64,000 nucleotides of DNA from an uncultured Bacteroidia bacterium. Its GTDB lineage: Bacteria > Bacteroidota > Bacteroidia > Bacteroidales > F082. The notes below the pieces were generated by a model. That model was not told where the DNA came from. It did not search any database and saw only the letters and a program-made list of their open reading frames with translations. Shown one piece after another: positions 38,874-47,844 of the stretch. The DNA lies in assembly GCA_902769875.1 (NCBI GenBank), contig CACXQV010000012.1:1-64000 (forward strand), given 5' to 3'. How positions within the stretch are numbered: the first letter of the stretch is position 1; every line of letters begins with the position of its first letter. A program made the translations under genes and the position numbers.

Positions 38874-41800
38874 TCATTCAATGACCATCTTCTGCGTCCT
38901 GACATTTTCCATTTCAATCAACCGCAACACATACACACCTTTGGCCATTCCGCTAGTAGGGACACACTGCGTGTGTCCGCCACAAGAAACCACGACGCGC
39001 CCTTGCATATCCACAATTTGCAATGTGGCACCCGCTTCGGCTCCGATAATGATGATGTTCCCGTTGCTGAAAAAGGCAAAAGTCGCATCGTCGTCGTCTG
39101 CGTTCCCGCTGACGGAAAACACCAAGCGGAAGCGGCTGGAGTAGTCGGTCGTCTTGGCGGTGAAAGTATAGGTTGGCGAAGTCAACAAATCCATATCCGC
39201 ACCAGTAAGGTTGTCAATCAAGTGCAAGTAATCCAAATCCACGCCTTCTGGATTGACACTGATGGTGTATTCGCCATTGCGCATTGCCTTGAAATTCAAG
39301 GGCAGTTCGCCTGTCTTTTCGGAAGTGATGATGGCGTAGTCCTTGCCGTCCACTGGGATATAAACTTTAGCCGCATCGGTGCCTAAATCGAACTTTTCCA
39401 GGCGATTGCCATCCTTGAAATTGATGATGACATTGTCATATTCAGCGCCTTTGCTCATAGATTGTTGCGCCACGGTGATTTGCATCTGGTTAGGCTGCGA
39501 AGCGGACTCTGTTGGGTTCACTTTCGTGAAAGTCACGCTTCCATTCATCGCGTCGGCCTGCACCATCACGCCTTCGCAGGGACCGAGCGTCTTCATTCCC
39601 TCGGTGTAAGCCACCACGCTCCTCCCGCTAATGACAAAAGCAGGAAGGTCGATAGTGGCGTTGCAAGCGAAGGGATTGCCCACAAGGTTGAAGCTCGTCA
39701 AGGTGCTTGCCTCGTGGCTCAGGTCGCCGATGGTCACATCCTCGTTGCTCGGTTGCAATTCACCTAGGAATTTGAGTGTCGTACCTTCATCGTTAGCGTA
39801 GAGATAGCCCATTTGCGGCTCGATGTCGAAGCCCGGATTTTGGCTGTTGCTGCTCATTTTGTGGTTTCTCCAGTAATGGTAAGGCTCGTCGTAATAATAC
39901 AAGTCGTATTCGTTGGCGAGGAAGCCATTTTCAAGAGTAGGTTCAATGCTCGAAACCATTGGCGAAGCGATGAAATTCCAGCCGTTGTCGTTGGCCGTGT
40001 ATGCCGCGATGTTTTTCTCCACCGTGGCCATCACGCCTGCGTTGTTATGGTAAAGTTGTCCACCGTCCTCGATAACCAAGCCTCCAATGGTGGCATTGGT
40101 CAAAGTGTCTGAAACCGTGAGGGTCTTGCCCGATTGCAAGGTAAGCGTTTGACCTTCGGAAACGGTCAATGTAGTTACTTCGGCATCCACATCGAGGGTG
40201 CAGTTGGCATCAATGATGACTTCATCCTCTGCGCCCGGCAGTGCATTGCCGCACCAGTTGGAGGGTTGGCTCCAGTTGCCAGTGGTGGTGAAGTGGAAGG
40301 ACGGTTGGGTGAAGTTCGCCACAAGATTTCTATCACCTGTAACTATAAAAGTATATTCTGCCTCAGTTGACACCACTTCGCCGTTTTCAGTCCAATTGAC
40401 AAACTCATAGCCTTCGTTGGCTGTGGCTGTCAGTGTGCAGGTTTGGCCTTGTGAATAAGTCCCTACCCCGCTCACCGTTCCGCCTTCGGTGGGGTTGGCG
40501 GAGACTGAGACATTGAAAGTAGGGGCAGAAAATGGCACTTTTGCAACAAACAATTGATTTTTCTTTGAAAGCATTGTACCTGTATATGCAGGGCTGCTAG
40601 GGTCGTAGTTTATGTCATTGTTATAGATATAAATGGCTTGAGTTTCATCTGAATCGAATACATGGCAATTCATATTCGGCGAAGTATCATAACTTCCTGT
40701 TTTGTCATCCACTACAAGGACGACATTCGTGTTACCATCGTATGCAAAAGGAGTGTTAAAGGTAATGTAAGTCCAATCATTAGCTCGCATAGTTACACTG
40801 CCACTGAAAACCAAATTAGAAGCAGATACACTTTCCCAGTCAGCATTGCTATCGAACTTCTCCTTCTGAGTTGGCTTCATATAGATGTCGTAAATGCGGG
40901 TCTTCTCGGCACCGTCGTTGTAAAAGCCAATGACGGAAATATATCCGGCATCACCAAGTTCATCGGTAGTATATATCTGTTGGGAAAACGCATATTTATA
41001 ATAACTGCAACTGGGAAGATAATCACTTTTAGTGGTTTTAGTGATTATTATTTGGTTTTTCCGATTAGGAATTGAACGAGACATGTAGGCGGGACCGTTG
41101 GGATCGTAGTTTGGATCGCTTGGATCGATGTCTGTGAAACCATAATTGAAGATGGCTTGCCTTTCATTAGTACTAAATGTGCGGCAACGTACCATAGGAG
41201 TTTGATTCCCCGTATTGTCATCCACTGCGAGGATTACATTAGTGTGCCCATCGTAATCAAAAGGAGTATTATCAAAAGGAGTATTAAAAGTGATAACCGT
41301 CCAATCATTGGCTTGCATGTATACATAGCCACTGAAAACCTTGTCATAGTCAGACATGATTTCCCAGTCCGTAGTGTTGGAAAAGCAACTCTTCGTAGTG
41401 TATTTCAAATAAATGTCATACTTACGTTCAGCCTCAGCACCCTCATTATAAAAGGCTATACTGGAAATGAGTCCCGCATCACCGAGTTCTTCGGCAGTGT
41501 ATATCTGCTCAGAAAATGAGTATTGGGAAGAACTGTGACTTGGAAGATAATTGTGTAGATATGTGGTGCCATTACATATTAATTGGGAATTTTCACCACC
41601 AATAACAAAGCTTTCGGAAAAGTTTGCCACCAAAGTACGGTTTCCGGTTACGGTGAAAGTGTATTGAGCATTGGTAGAGACCACGTTGCCGTTCTCCGTC
41701 CAGTAACCAAAACTATAGTAAAGATTGGGTATTGCCGTCAACACACAGAGCTCACCACCATTATAATATCCTGTACCCGTAACCGTACCGCCTTCCGACG

Positions 41801-43583
41801 GATTGATTGTCACCGAGACCTCTCCCGGACACAAAGCCTTAATGGATGTGAACCCGTTCCAGCCGTCAGCATTTTGATAGTCTTCCAAGGAACCGCAGGG
41901 AACATAAACGGGAATAGAAATGTCCACTCCGTGAAAGGCATCACTTCCCAATTCAGGAGGATTGACTGCCAAAACACTCATTGAGGTCAAGCCTGTACAA
42001 CCATAAAATGCGGCATTACCTATCGAAGTCACTGAATTGGGAATCGCGATGGTGGTCAAACCTGTGCAATGATAAAACGCCAAATCACCAATGGAAGTCA
42101 CGGAATTTGGGATGACTGTGTTCTTACAACCTACAACCAATAAGTTGGAACTGGTGTAAATAATGGCGTTGCAATTGTCACGGGAGTCATAAACACTATT
42201 CTCTGAATCTACAATAATTTGCCCCAAACCTGAGCAACCCGAAAACGCCGAATTATCAATGGAAGTCACGGAATTGGGAATTGTGATGGAATTCAAGCTA
42301 CGGCAATTATAAAACTCATGGCTGCCAATGGAAGTCAATCCAATAAAATATTGTAATTCGTTAAATGATGTGATTGAGGATTTGCCATTGAACACATTTT
42401 CCAAACTCGGCACAGCGGCAGCCTCGGCATAACTCAGTTCGTCATCATCATCGGTGTCCCATTTGCCCACACAGAGTGCTTTCACATAGGCATCGGCGAA
42501 GGTAATCAATTCGACGAAGTAGGTGAACTCGTTCCAACCGCCAGCATTTTGATAGTCTTCCAAGGAACCGACGGGAATATAAACGGGGATGGATTTGTCC
42601 ACTCCGTCAAAGGCATCACTTCCCAATGCAGGATGATTGTTTGCCCAAACAGTCATTGAGGTCAAGCCTGTGCAACCATAAAACGCGGCATTACCTATCG
42701 AAGTCACTGAATTGGGAATCTCGATGGACGTCAAGCCACTGCAACCATAAAACGTCTCCTCACGAATGGAAGTCACTGAATTGGGAATCTCGACGGAGGT
42801 CAAACCTGTGCAACGATAAAACGCCGCATCACCAATGTAAGTCACTGAACTGGGAATCTCAATGGAGGTCAAACCTGTGCAATCTAAAAACGCCTCCATT
42901 TTAATGGAAGTCACGGAATTTGGAATTACCGTGTTTTTGCAGCCCGAAATTAATTCACTTGTACTGCTGTTGATGATGGCATTGCAGTTGCCGCGAGAAT
43001 CATAATACGCATTCCCCTCATCTACAATGATTTGCTCCAAGCCACTACAGCAAAACGGATTTATTCCAATGTCAGTCACAGTATTTGGAATTACAATTGA
43101 TGTCAAGCTTGTGTAACCAAACGCAAAGTCATCAATGTAAGTCACAGAATTTGGAATCCCAATGGATGTCAAGCTATTGCAACAATAAAACGCCGATCTG
43201 CCAATGTGAGACACTGAATTGGGGATTTCGATAGAAGTCAAACTACTGCAACGAGAAAACGCCCATTCACCGATGGAAGTCACTGAATAATATACACCAT
43301 CATATTGAACACTATCTGGCAAAATAATGTTCCCCATAGGCTTATCGAATCCATCCCAACCATCATATCCATAAAACGAATCCATTACTGAGTGCAAATG
43401 ACCTGGATAGGTTAACTCCACACTGCTGGTACCATTAAAATTATAATACAGCATTTGTCCCGTAGAGCAACGTGCACTGAACCAAAAATACGCATACCCT
43501 TTCGTCATTCCCACCACATTCAGCAGCAGGATGAACAAGGCGGCACGCATCGCCTTTCCGAAATGTAACATTCTTTCTTTCAT
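38874..43583 (-). CDS. BspA-like leucine-rich-repeat surface protein with T9SS tail
   Basis: 1569 aa. Signal-like hydrophobic start (MRAALFILLLNVVGMTKGYA; translation could begin at Met 1 or Met 12). Many LRR_5/BspA repeats (SLTSIEIPNSVTSIG...AFYGCTGL) fill about residues 85-590 in two blocks. Two 'bacterial repeat' modules (NPSEGGTVTGTGYYNGG; NPTEGGTVSGVGTYSQG) flank two related 150-residue domains (YTAEELGDAGLISSIAFYNE; YTTDELGDAGYISVIGFYND). The protein ends in a T9SS tail (ATLQIVDMQGRVVVSCGG...TQKMVIE). Likely a large secreted adhesin. The 5' leader carries a structured element (43640-43884). Confidence 0.88.
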   Translation of the reverse strand: MKERMLHFGKAMRAALFILLLNVVGMTKGYAYFWFSARCSTGQMLYYNFNGTSSVELTYPGHLHSVMDSFYGYDGWDGFDKPMGNIILPDSVQYDGVYYSVTSIGEWAFSRCSSLTSIEIPNSVSHIGRSAFYCCNSLTSIGIPNSVTYIDDFAFGYTSLTSIVIPNTVTDIGINPFCCSGLEQIIVDEGNAYYDSRGNCNAIINSSTSELISGCKNTVIPNSVTSIKMEAFLDCTGLTSIEIPSSVTYIGDAAFYRCTGLTSVEIPNSVTSIREETFYGCSGLTSIEIPNSVTSIGNAAFYGCTGLTSMTVWANNHPALGSDAFDGVDKSIPVYIPVGSLEDYQNAGGWNEFTYFVELITFADAYVKALCVGKWDTDDDDELSYAEAAAVPSLENVFNGKSSITSFNELQYFIGLTSIGSHEFYNCRSLNSITIPNSVTSIDNSAFSGCSGLGQIIVDSENSVYDSRDNCNAIIYTSSNLLVVGCKNTVIPNSVTSIGDLAFYHCTGLTTIAIPNSVTSIGNAAFYGCTGLTSMSVLAVNPPELGSDAFHGVDISIPVYVPCGSLEDYQNADGWNGFTSIKALCPGEVSVTINPSEGGTVTGTGYYNGGELCVLTAIPNLYYSFGYWTENGNVVSTNAQYTFTVTGNRTLVANFSESFVIGGENSQLICNGTTYLHNYLPSHSSSQYSFSEQIYTAEELGDAGLISSIAFYNEGAEAERKYDIYLKYTTKSCFSNTTDWEIMSDYDKVFSGYVYMQANDWTVITFNTPFDNTPFDYDGHTNVILAVDDNTGNQTPMVRCRTFSTNERQAIFNYGFTDIDPSDPNYDPNGPAYMSRSIPNRKNQIIITKTTKSDYLPSCSYYKYAFSQQIYTTDELGDAGYISVIGFYNDGAEKTRIYDIYMKPTQKEKFDSNADWESVSASNLVFSGSVTMRANDWTYITFNTPFAYDGNTNVVLVVDDKTGSYDTSPNMNCHVFDSDETQAIYIYNNDINYDPSSPAYTGTMLSKKNQLFVAKVPFSAPTFNVSVSANPTEGGTVSGVGTYSQGQTCTLTATANEGYEFVNWTENGEVVSTEAEYTFIVTGDRNLVANFTQPSFHFTTTGNWSQPSNWCGNALPGAEDEVIIDANCTLDVDAEVTTLTVSEGQTLTLQSGKTLTVSDTLTNATIGGLVIEDGGQLYHNNAGVMATVEKNIAAYTANDNGWNFIASPMVSSIEPTLENGFLANEYDLYYYDEPYHYWRNHKMSSNSQNPGFDIEPQMGYLYANDEGTTLKFLGELQPSNEDVTIGDLSHEASTLTSFNLVGNPFACNATIDLPAFVISGRSVVAYTEGMKTLGPCEGVMVQADAMNGSVTFTKVNPTESASQPNQMQITVAQQSMSKGAEYDNVIINFKDGNRLEKFDLGTDAAKVYIPVDGKDYAIITSEKTGELPLNFKAMRNGEYTISVNPEGVDLDYLHLIDNLTGADMDLLTSPTYTFTAKTTDYSSRFRLVFSVSGNADDDDATFAFFSNGNIIIIGAEAGATLQIVDMQGRVVVSCGGHTQCVPTSGMAKGVYVLRLIEMENVRTQKMVIE

Positions 43584-43639
43584 TTGATTAATATTTTAAA
43601 GATTAGTGTTTTCTACTTCATTATTCTCCCGGGCGGGCA

Positions 43640-43884
43640 ATAAAAAACGAAGGCTTTACTATTTTTCTCTTAGTTGGTTTTGGAGGCCTACCACAGCCTT
43701 GCACATTAACTAATAAGTAAAGCCCACGTGAAAACACGTGAGCATCGGCTTATGAGCCTAATGTGCATTCAGGGTGGTAGTTTCCAAAACACAAGCTTCT
43801 AAGCTAACGCTTTTTCTTAACTATGTCTCGGGTAGTTATTTGTTCATTGTCGGTGGTTTGGTGATACTTTGGGTTGTTTATCGG
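43640..43884 (-). ncRNA. Structured leader or small RNA, element copy 1
   Basis: A -7 box (43887-43895) would start a minus-strand transcript that runs into the BspA-like gene. The region folds strongly: TTTGG (43679-43683)/CCAAA (43784-43788), CTACCAC (43688-43694)/GTGGTAG (43774-43780) and TGCACATTA (43700-43708)/TAATGTGCA (43759-43767) form one long interrupted hairpin, with a CACGTG-AAAA-CACGTG hairpin in its loop. A related, shorter copy lies at 44610-44766. It could be a cis-acting leader, a stand-alone RNA, or a repeat element; not a family I can name. Confidence 0.45.
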
Positions 43885-43886
43885 GG

Positions 43887-43895
43887 GCAAATTTA
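43887..43895 (-). promoter_or_regulatory. -7 promoter upstream of structured element copy 1
   Basis: Minus-strand TAAATTTGC; about 300 bases from the BspA-like ATG, which would give that gene a long leader. Confidence 0.55.
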
Positions 43896-43937
43896 GGGAA
43901 TAATTTGTTTGTTTTGAAAGAAAAATAGAAAAAAGCC

Positions 43938-43945
43938 TATTTTTG
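43938..43945 (+). promoter_or_regulatory. -7 promoter of the nuclease-like gene
   Basis: TATTTTTG, 24 bases before the ATG at 43970; divergent from the box at 43887-43895. Confidence 0.6.
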
Positions 43946-43969
43946 TGGCAAAATAACAAAAACGTATTT

Positions 43970-44401
43970 ATGCCAAAGCAAAGCGCTAACAGAGTCAAGC
44001 TCAACAAGGAGTACAAAAATATTGGAAGAATCCCGAAATCTGCACTGCAAAAGATTGGAGAATTTATGGAATTGCCGTCTGCGGTTCAGATTATTCGAGC
44101 CAATGCCGGAAACACCGTGAAACATAACCATCGTCATATAGACGAGCTCGAAAAGCAACTGAAAGAATTGGGCATAACCAAGGAAGGCTATGCGGAATTT
44201 GTTGCCAAAAACTTCAACCAGATTCGTTTGGGCAACAAGCCTTACTCACTTGTATTGGCTGTTTTATTGGAAGACTCGAACCATATTGCTGCCGTTCACT
44301 TGCATTATGACAAGAACGAACAGTTTTGGTTGGTTACCACCGTCCATGCCATCAAACACAAGGACTTGGAAAAGATACCGCTTATATGGGAAAGAAAATA
44401 A
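43970..44401 (+). CDS. Small hypothetical protein, possibly EndoU/RelE-like nuclease
   Basis: 143 aa. Core reads VQIIRANAGNTVKHNHRHIDEL, FVAKNFNQIRLGNKPYSLVLAVLL, AVHLHYDKNEQFWLVTTVHAI. The arrangement (a basic HNHRHI helix, then three beta strands, the last with WLVTTVHAIKHK) recalls the PBECR group of small phage-associated nucleases related to barnase, EndoU and RelE. This is a fold-level impression only. The gene lies between two copies of a structured intergenic element and ends on a terminator shared with a convergent small-RNA candidate. Start chosen by the -7 box at 43938; an upstream TTG is not needed. Confidence 0.5.
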   Translation: MPKQSANRVKLNKEYKNIGRIPKSALQKIGEFMELPSAVQIIRANAGNTVKHNHRHIDELEKQLKELGITKEGYAEFVAKNFNQIRLGNKPYSLVLAVLLEDSNHIAAVHLHYDKNEQFWLVTTVHAIKHKDLEKIPLIWERK

Positions 44402-44425
44402 AAAAAGGGGCAAAAGCCCCCTTTT
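44402..44425. terminator. Bidirectional terminator between nuclease-like gene and small RNA
   Basis: GGGGC (44407-44411) and GCCCC (44416-44420) around AAAA, with A6 before and TTTTC after, give a U-tract on both strands. It ends the gene at 43970-44401 and the minus-strand RNA from 44522. Confidence 0.85.
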
Positions 44426-44522
44426 CTTCTACAGTCGCCCATGCTGTAAGGCTGCTTGCCCAACCTGTCTATTAGCTGCCTCACGCACATCAAGGCAAGA
44501 TGCGGAGGCCTGGGCATTAAGA
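44402..44522 (-). ncRNA. Small RNA candidate with promoter and terminator
   Basis: A -7 box TAATTTTGC (44527-44535) and the terminator at 44402-44425 frame a 120-nt minus-strand transcript with no ORF. Ends pair (GCCCA near 44510 with TGGGC near 44450), and GCCTC/GAGGC closes an inner hairpin. A segment CAGGTTGGGCAAGCAGCC resembles the tip of signal-recognition-particle RNA (CAGG...GCAG), but the loop is three bases too short, so I do not name it ffs. Confidence 0.6.
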
Positions 44523-44526
44523 CAAC

Positions 44527-44535
44527 GCAAAATTA
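44527..44535 (-). promoter_or_regulatory. -7 promoter of the small RNA candidate
   Basis: Minus-strand TAATTTTGC, five bases from the presumed RNA start. Confidence 0.65.
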
Positions 44536-44577
44536 CACAAAATTTCTATTTCGCAAGGGAAATTTGAGAAATTTATC

Positions 44578-44586
44578 TACTTTTGC
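44578..44586 (+). promoter_or_regulatory. -7 promoter reading into structured element copy 2
   Basis: TACTTTTGC followed by ACCG ATG; it would start a plus-strand transcript through element copy 2. The only ORF there is 48 codons from 44591 and has no recognisable features, so a non-coding transcript is as likely. Confidence 0.5.
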
Positions 44587-44609
44587 ACCGATGAATCCCG
44601 CCAACCTCT

Positions 44610-44766
44610 GGCCTCTTGGTCAAGTTGGTGGGTATTGTTTTATAAAGCCTACCAACCCTCCCTCATGCACCCAATCTTACAATACTTCATATTACTTTGT
44701 CTTGGGAGATGCCATTCGCTCATTGTCGGTGGTATAGTGATACTCTTGTTTTGTTTGTCAGGGGAA
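44610..44766. repeat. Structured intergenic element, copy 2
   Basis: Related to 43640-43884 in the same orientation: GCCTACCA (44647-44654 against 43686-43693) and TCATTGTCGGTGGT...GTGATACT (from 44720 against 43844), but about 85 bases shorter between those marks. It has its own hairpin, GTTGGTGGG with CCTACCAAC. The minus-strand -7 box of copy 1 is only TATTTTTC here. Confidence 0.65.
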
Positions 44767-44933
44767 AAATAGGAAGAAAAACGATTGCTTTTGAAAAGAA
44801 AACAACAAATCTTTTGTGAATCTTGTTTTTAAACACGAATGACCATAAATGTATCACGAATTTTCCAGGAATTGTTTTTGGAAATTCATAGCCAATTCAT
44901 GGAAATTAATGTTTGCAACGAACTTCTCCAGCA
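44767..44933. other. Intergenic region with a dispersed repeat
   Basis: No gene. It contains a 50-bp sequence (44840-44889) similar to 59747-59795: TGACCATAAAT, CACGAATT and a TTTTTG-GAAATTCAT end are shared. Confidence 0.5.
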
Positions 44934-47723
44934 CTACTCGGCGGATTGAGGGCTGGAAGATGTTCGACTCTTAACCCTATGCACCGCCCTTTCAATCTCG
45001 CCCAACCACAAAATCAGCGAGGTTCCGATGATGATGCGCACCCATTCGTCGAAAGGCAAAGGCACCACACTGAACATTTCACCGCCGAAAGTGATGATGA
45101 ACACTTGGCCAAGGGCGATTATCAGTACCGTGAGGCCAAAGCCGCGCCTAATGTCCTTGTCGAACAAGTCCTTAAACGCCGAGTCCATAGTATGGTAGGC
45201 CTTGGCATTGAAGATGTTCCAGAACTGCATGAAGACAAAGATGGTGAACAGCAGCGAAAGTTCCTTGGGCGTAAACCGGCTTCCAACATGGTTGAAATTG
45301 AAATAATTGGCAAAATAATCGACGATGGAAAACTCAGCCAACGAGTCCACATGGCAATGCATGAAATATTGGATGAAGCCGAACAAAACCGCCACGAACA
45401 GCAGTCCCACTCCAAAGATGCGCCGCCCCATGTCCTTGGTGATGATGAATGCCGTGCGCGAGCGGGGCTTGTCCTTCAAAACGCTGTGGTCGGGAGGCAG
45501 CGAAGCCAAAGCCATGGCCGCAAAGGTGTCCATGATGAGGTTGATCCACAGCATCTGGGTCACGGTAAGCGGCGAATCCGTACCCATCACCGCACCGAGC
45601 AAAACGATGAGGCAAGCCGCCACATTGATGGTCATTTGGAACAGGATAAAACGCTGGATGTTAAGGTATAGCGAGCGTCCCCACATTACGGCGCGGGCAA
45701 TGCTCTTGAACGAGTTGTCGAGGATGGTGATGTCGCTGGCTTCCTTGGCCACCGAAGTGCCGTCGCCCATCGAGAGACCGATTTGCGCCCTGTTCAAGGC
45801 GGGTGCGTCGTTGGTGCCGTCGCCGGTGACGGCCACCACCTCGCCTTGCTCCTGCAACAGGCGCACGAGACGTTCCTTGTCGGAAGGACGTGCCCGCGAC
45901 ATAATTTTCAAGTCGCCGATGCGTTCCTTCAGCTCGTCATCGGTCAAGAGGTTGAATTGTTTTCCCGTAATCATCTGTCGTTCAACATCATCCTGTTCGG
46001 TCCACAATCCCACCTGCCGTCCGATTTCCTTGGCCGTTCCGGGTGTGTCGCCCGTCACAATCTTGATATGGATGCCCGCATTGAGGCAGTCTTGGATGGA
46101 GTCGGCCACGTCGTCACGAATCGGGTCGATGATGCCCACAATGCCGAGGAAGCACAAGTCCTCAAGCTGCAACTTGCCTTTCTCAAACACATGCTCAACC
46201 TCGTCTTCGGTAAGATACCGATAGGCGAAGCCCAACGTGCGCATGGCCTTGCCCTGATACTCTTGCAATTTGTCCTCCACTCCCTTCTTCACCAACTGAA
46301 CATCCACCTCATCGTCAGCCATTTTGGCCATGACGCAACGTTTCATGATGATTTCCGGCGCACCTTTCACATACAACAGATACTCGCTCGAAAATGGGGT
46401 CTTCACCACCGTAGCCATATACTTGTACTTGGTCGTGAAAGGCAATTGTTTGACAATCTTAGTGTTATCGCGGATTCTGACGAAGTCAACGCTATGGTCG
46501 AAAAGCCAAAGCAACAAAGCGCCTTCGGTCGGATTGCCGACCACTTTCACCTTTTGCTTGTCGCTGTAATCCAAGAAAGCGGTGGAATTGATGGCAATGC
46601 CCTCCTTGATCAGCTTGCCCACTTCGGAATTGTCCAACAGGCCATTGCGCAAGCCGAAAAAGTAACTGTCGCCCAAGCTCATACGGTTTTTGGTCAAGGT
46701 GCCGGTTTTGTCGGAACAAATCACCGTGGCGGCCCCCATCGTTTCGCAAGCATGCATTTTCCGAACCAAGTTGTTGGTTTCCAGCATCCTTTTCATACTC
46801 AAGGCCAAACTCAACGTAACGCTCATCGGCAAGCCTTCAGGCACGGCCACCACAATCAGCGTGACCGCAATCATCAGAGTATTAAGCGTATAGCGGGCGA
46901 AATTCATCCAATCGAAGGGGCCATAGTCGGAATAAACGAAATACATCACCATTCGCAGCACCCCAATCAAGCCCGCGATGACATAACTGGCAATCGTGAT
47001 GCCGTTTCCCAATCGGTCAAGTTGCTCATTCAGAGGCGTTTTCACTTTATTGTCGATTTGCGCCCCCTGAAACACCTTGCCCCATTCCGTGGCATCGCCG
47101 ACCTTCTCGACCACAAACACGCCGTGGCCTTCCATCACCGAACTGCCGCGACAGATATAGTTGGAAGGGTAAGTGGCCTCGTGGTTGAAATCGGCTTCTT
47201 CCGTGGTCTTGCTGCACGAAGGCTCGCCCGTCAGGTCGGATTCGTTCACTCTCAGCGAGATGGCCTCCATCAAAACGCCATCGGCAGGCACCTCGTCGCC
47301 CGTTTCGATGACTACCGAATCGCCCACCACAACTTCCTTGCGTTCAATGCGTTGAATCAGGCCATCGCGAAAAACGGTCACCATTTTTTCATCCTCGGTC
47401 TGGTTCAAAATGTCGAATTTCTTGTTGGCGCTCACCTCAAAAAAGAAGCCCACCGTGGTGGCCAACATCACCGCCACGAAAATGCCCAAAGGCTCCAAAA
47501 GCACAGACATTCCTTCTGCCCCGGTGAACAATTGATATAACGAAACCGCAACCGATAACAGCAATGCTATCAACAAGATACGGATTATCGGGTCGGAAAA
47601 CTTTTCCAGAAACTGCTTCCAAAGCGGGTCTTTCTTGGGCGGGGTCAAAACATTGTCGCCGTGTATGCGCCGGCTTTCCTCGACTTCCTCGTGGGTCAAA
47701 CCATTCTTATAATCTCTCGCCAT
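44934..47723 (-). CDS. Calcium-translocating P-type ATPase, PMCA type
   Basis: 929 aa from the ATG at 47723 (MARDYKNGLTHEEVEESRRI). P2B/P2A-type pump: actuator segment VNESDLTGEPS, helix-4 VAVPEGLPM, phosphorylation site SDKTGTLTKNRM, KGAPEIIM, VTGDTPGTAKEIG, VAVTGDGTNDAPALNRAQIG, and C-terminal membrane helices with LWINLIMDTFAAMALAS. About ten membrane segments. It exports Ca2+ (or another divalent cation) with ATP. Longer in-frame starts up to 47921 would run over the -7 box at 47773 and are rejected. Divergent from the TerB-like gene. Confidence 0.93.
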   Translation of the reverse strand: MARDYKNGLTHEEVEESRRIHGDNVLTPPKKDPLWKQFLEKFSDPIIRILLIALLLSVAVSLYQLFTGAEGMSVLLEPLGIFVAVMLATTVGFFFEVSANKKFDILNQTEDEKMVTVFRDGLIQRIERKEVVVGDSVVIETGDEVPADGVLMEAISLRVNESDLTGEPSCSKTTEEADFNHEATYPSNYICRGSSVMEGHGVFVVEKVGDATEWGKVFQGAQIDNKVKTPLNEQLDRLGNGITIASYVIAGLIGVLRMVMYFVYSDYGPFDWMNFARYTLNTLMIAVTLIVVAVPEGLPMSVTLSLALSMKRMLETNNLVRKMHACETMGAATVICSDKTGTLTKNRMSLGDSYFFGLRNGLLDNSEVGKLIKEGIAINSTAFLDYSDKQKVKVVGNPTEGALLLWLFDHSVDFVRIRDNTKIVKQLPFTTKYKYMATVVKTPFSSEYLLYVKGAPEIIMKRCVMAKMADDEVDVQLVKKGVEDKLQEYQGKAMRTLGFAYRYLTEDEVEHVFEKGKLQLEDLCFLGIVGIIDPIRDDVADSIQDCLNAGIHIKIVTGDTPGTAKEIGRQVGLWTEQDDVERQMITGKQFNLLTDDELKERIGDLKIMSRARPSDKERLVRLLQEQGEVVAVTGDGTNDAPALNRAQIGLSMGDGTSVAKEASDITILDNSFKSIARAVMWGRSLYLNIQRFILFQMTINVAACLIVLLGAVMGTDSPLTVTQMLWINLIMDTFAAMALASLPPDHSVLKDKPRSRTAFIITKDMGRRIFGVGLLFVAVLFGFIQYFMHCHVDSLAEFSIVDYFANYFNFNHVGSRFTPKELSLLFTIFVFMQFWNIFNAKAYHTMDSAFKDLFDKDIRRGFGLTVLIIALGQVFIITFGGEMFSVVPLPFDEWVRIIIGTSLILWLGEIERAVHRVKSRTSSSPQSAE

Positions 47724-47772
47724 TTTTGTTCGTATTGAATTAAACCGTAATTTTGCCATTGAAAAAAACACG

Positions 47773-47781
47773 GCAAAAATA
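47773..47781 (-). promoter_or_regulatory. -7 promoter of the calcium ATPase gene
   Basis: Minus-strand TATTTTTGC, 49 bases before the chosen ATG at 47723. Confidence 0.7.
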
Positions 47782-47844
47782 CAACCTCTCGCCAAAATGG
47801 AAAGAGGTTGCAAGGTTACAACCCAAATTATATTATGTAAAACA

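Noticed and set aside
43640..43884. 6S RNA or tmRNA
   Set aside because: There is a long hairpin, but no tmRNA tag or 3' acceptor, and the 5' and 3' ends do not pair as 6S RNA would.
44402..44522. Firm naming of the small RNA as ffs (SRP RNA)
   Set aside because: The tip between CAGG and GCAG has 8 rather than 11 bases and the fold looks branched.
45783..47540. 585-codon plus-strand frame opposite the calcium ATPase
   Set aside because: Shadow of a well-supported P-type ATPase; no recognisable motifs and no promoter.
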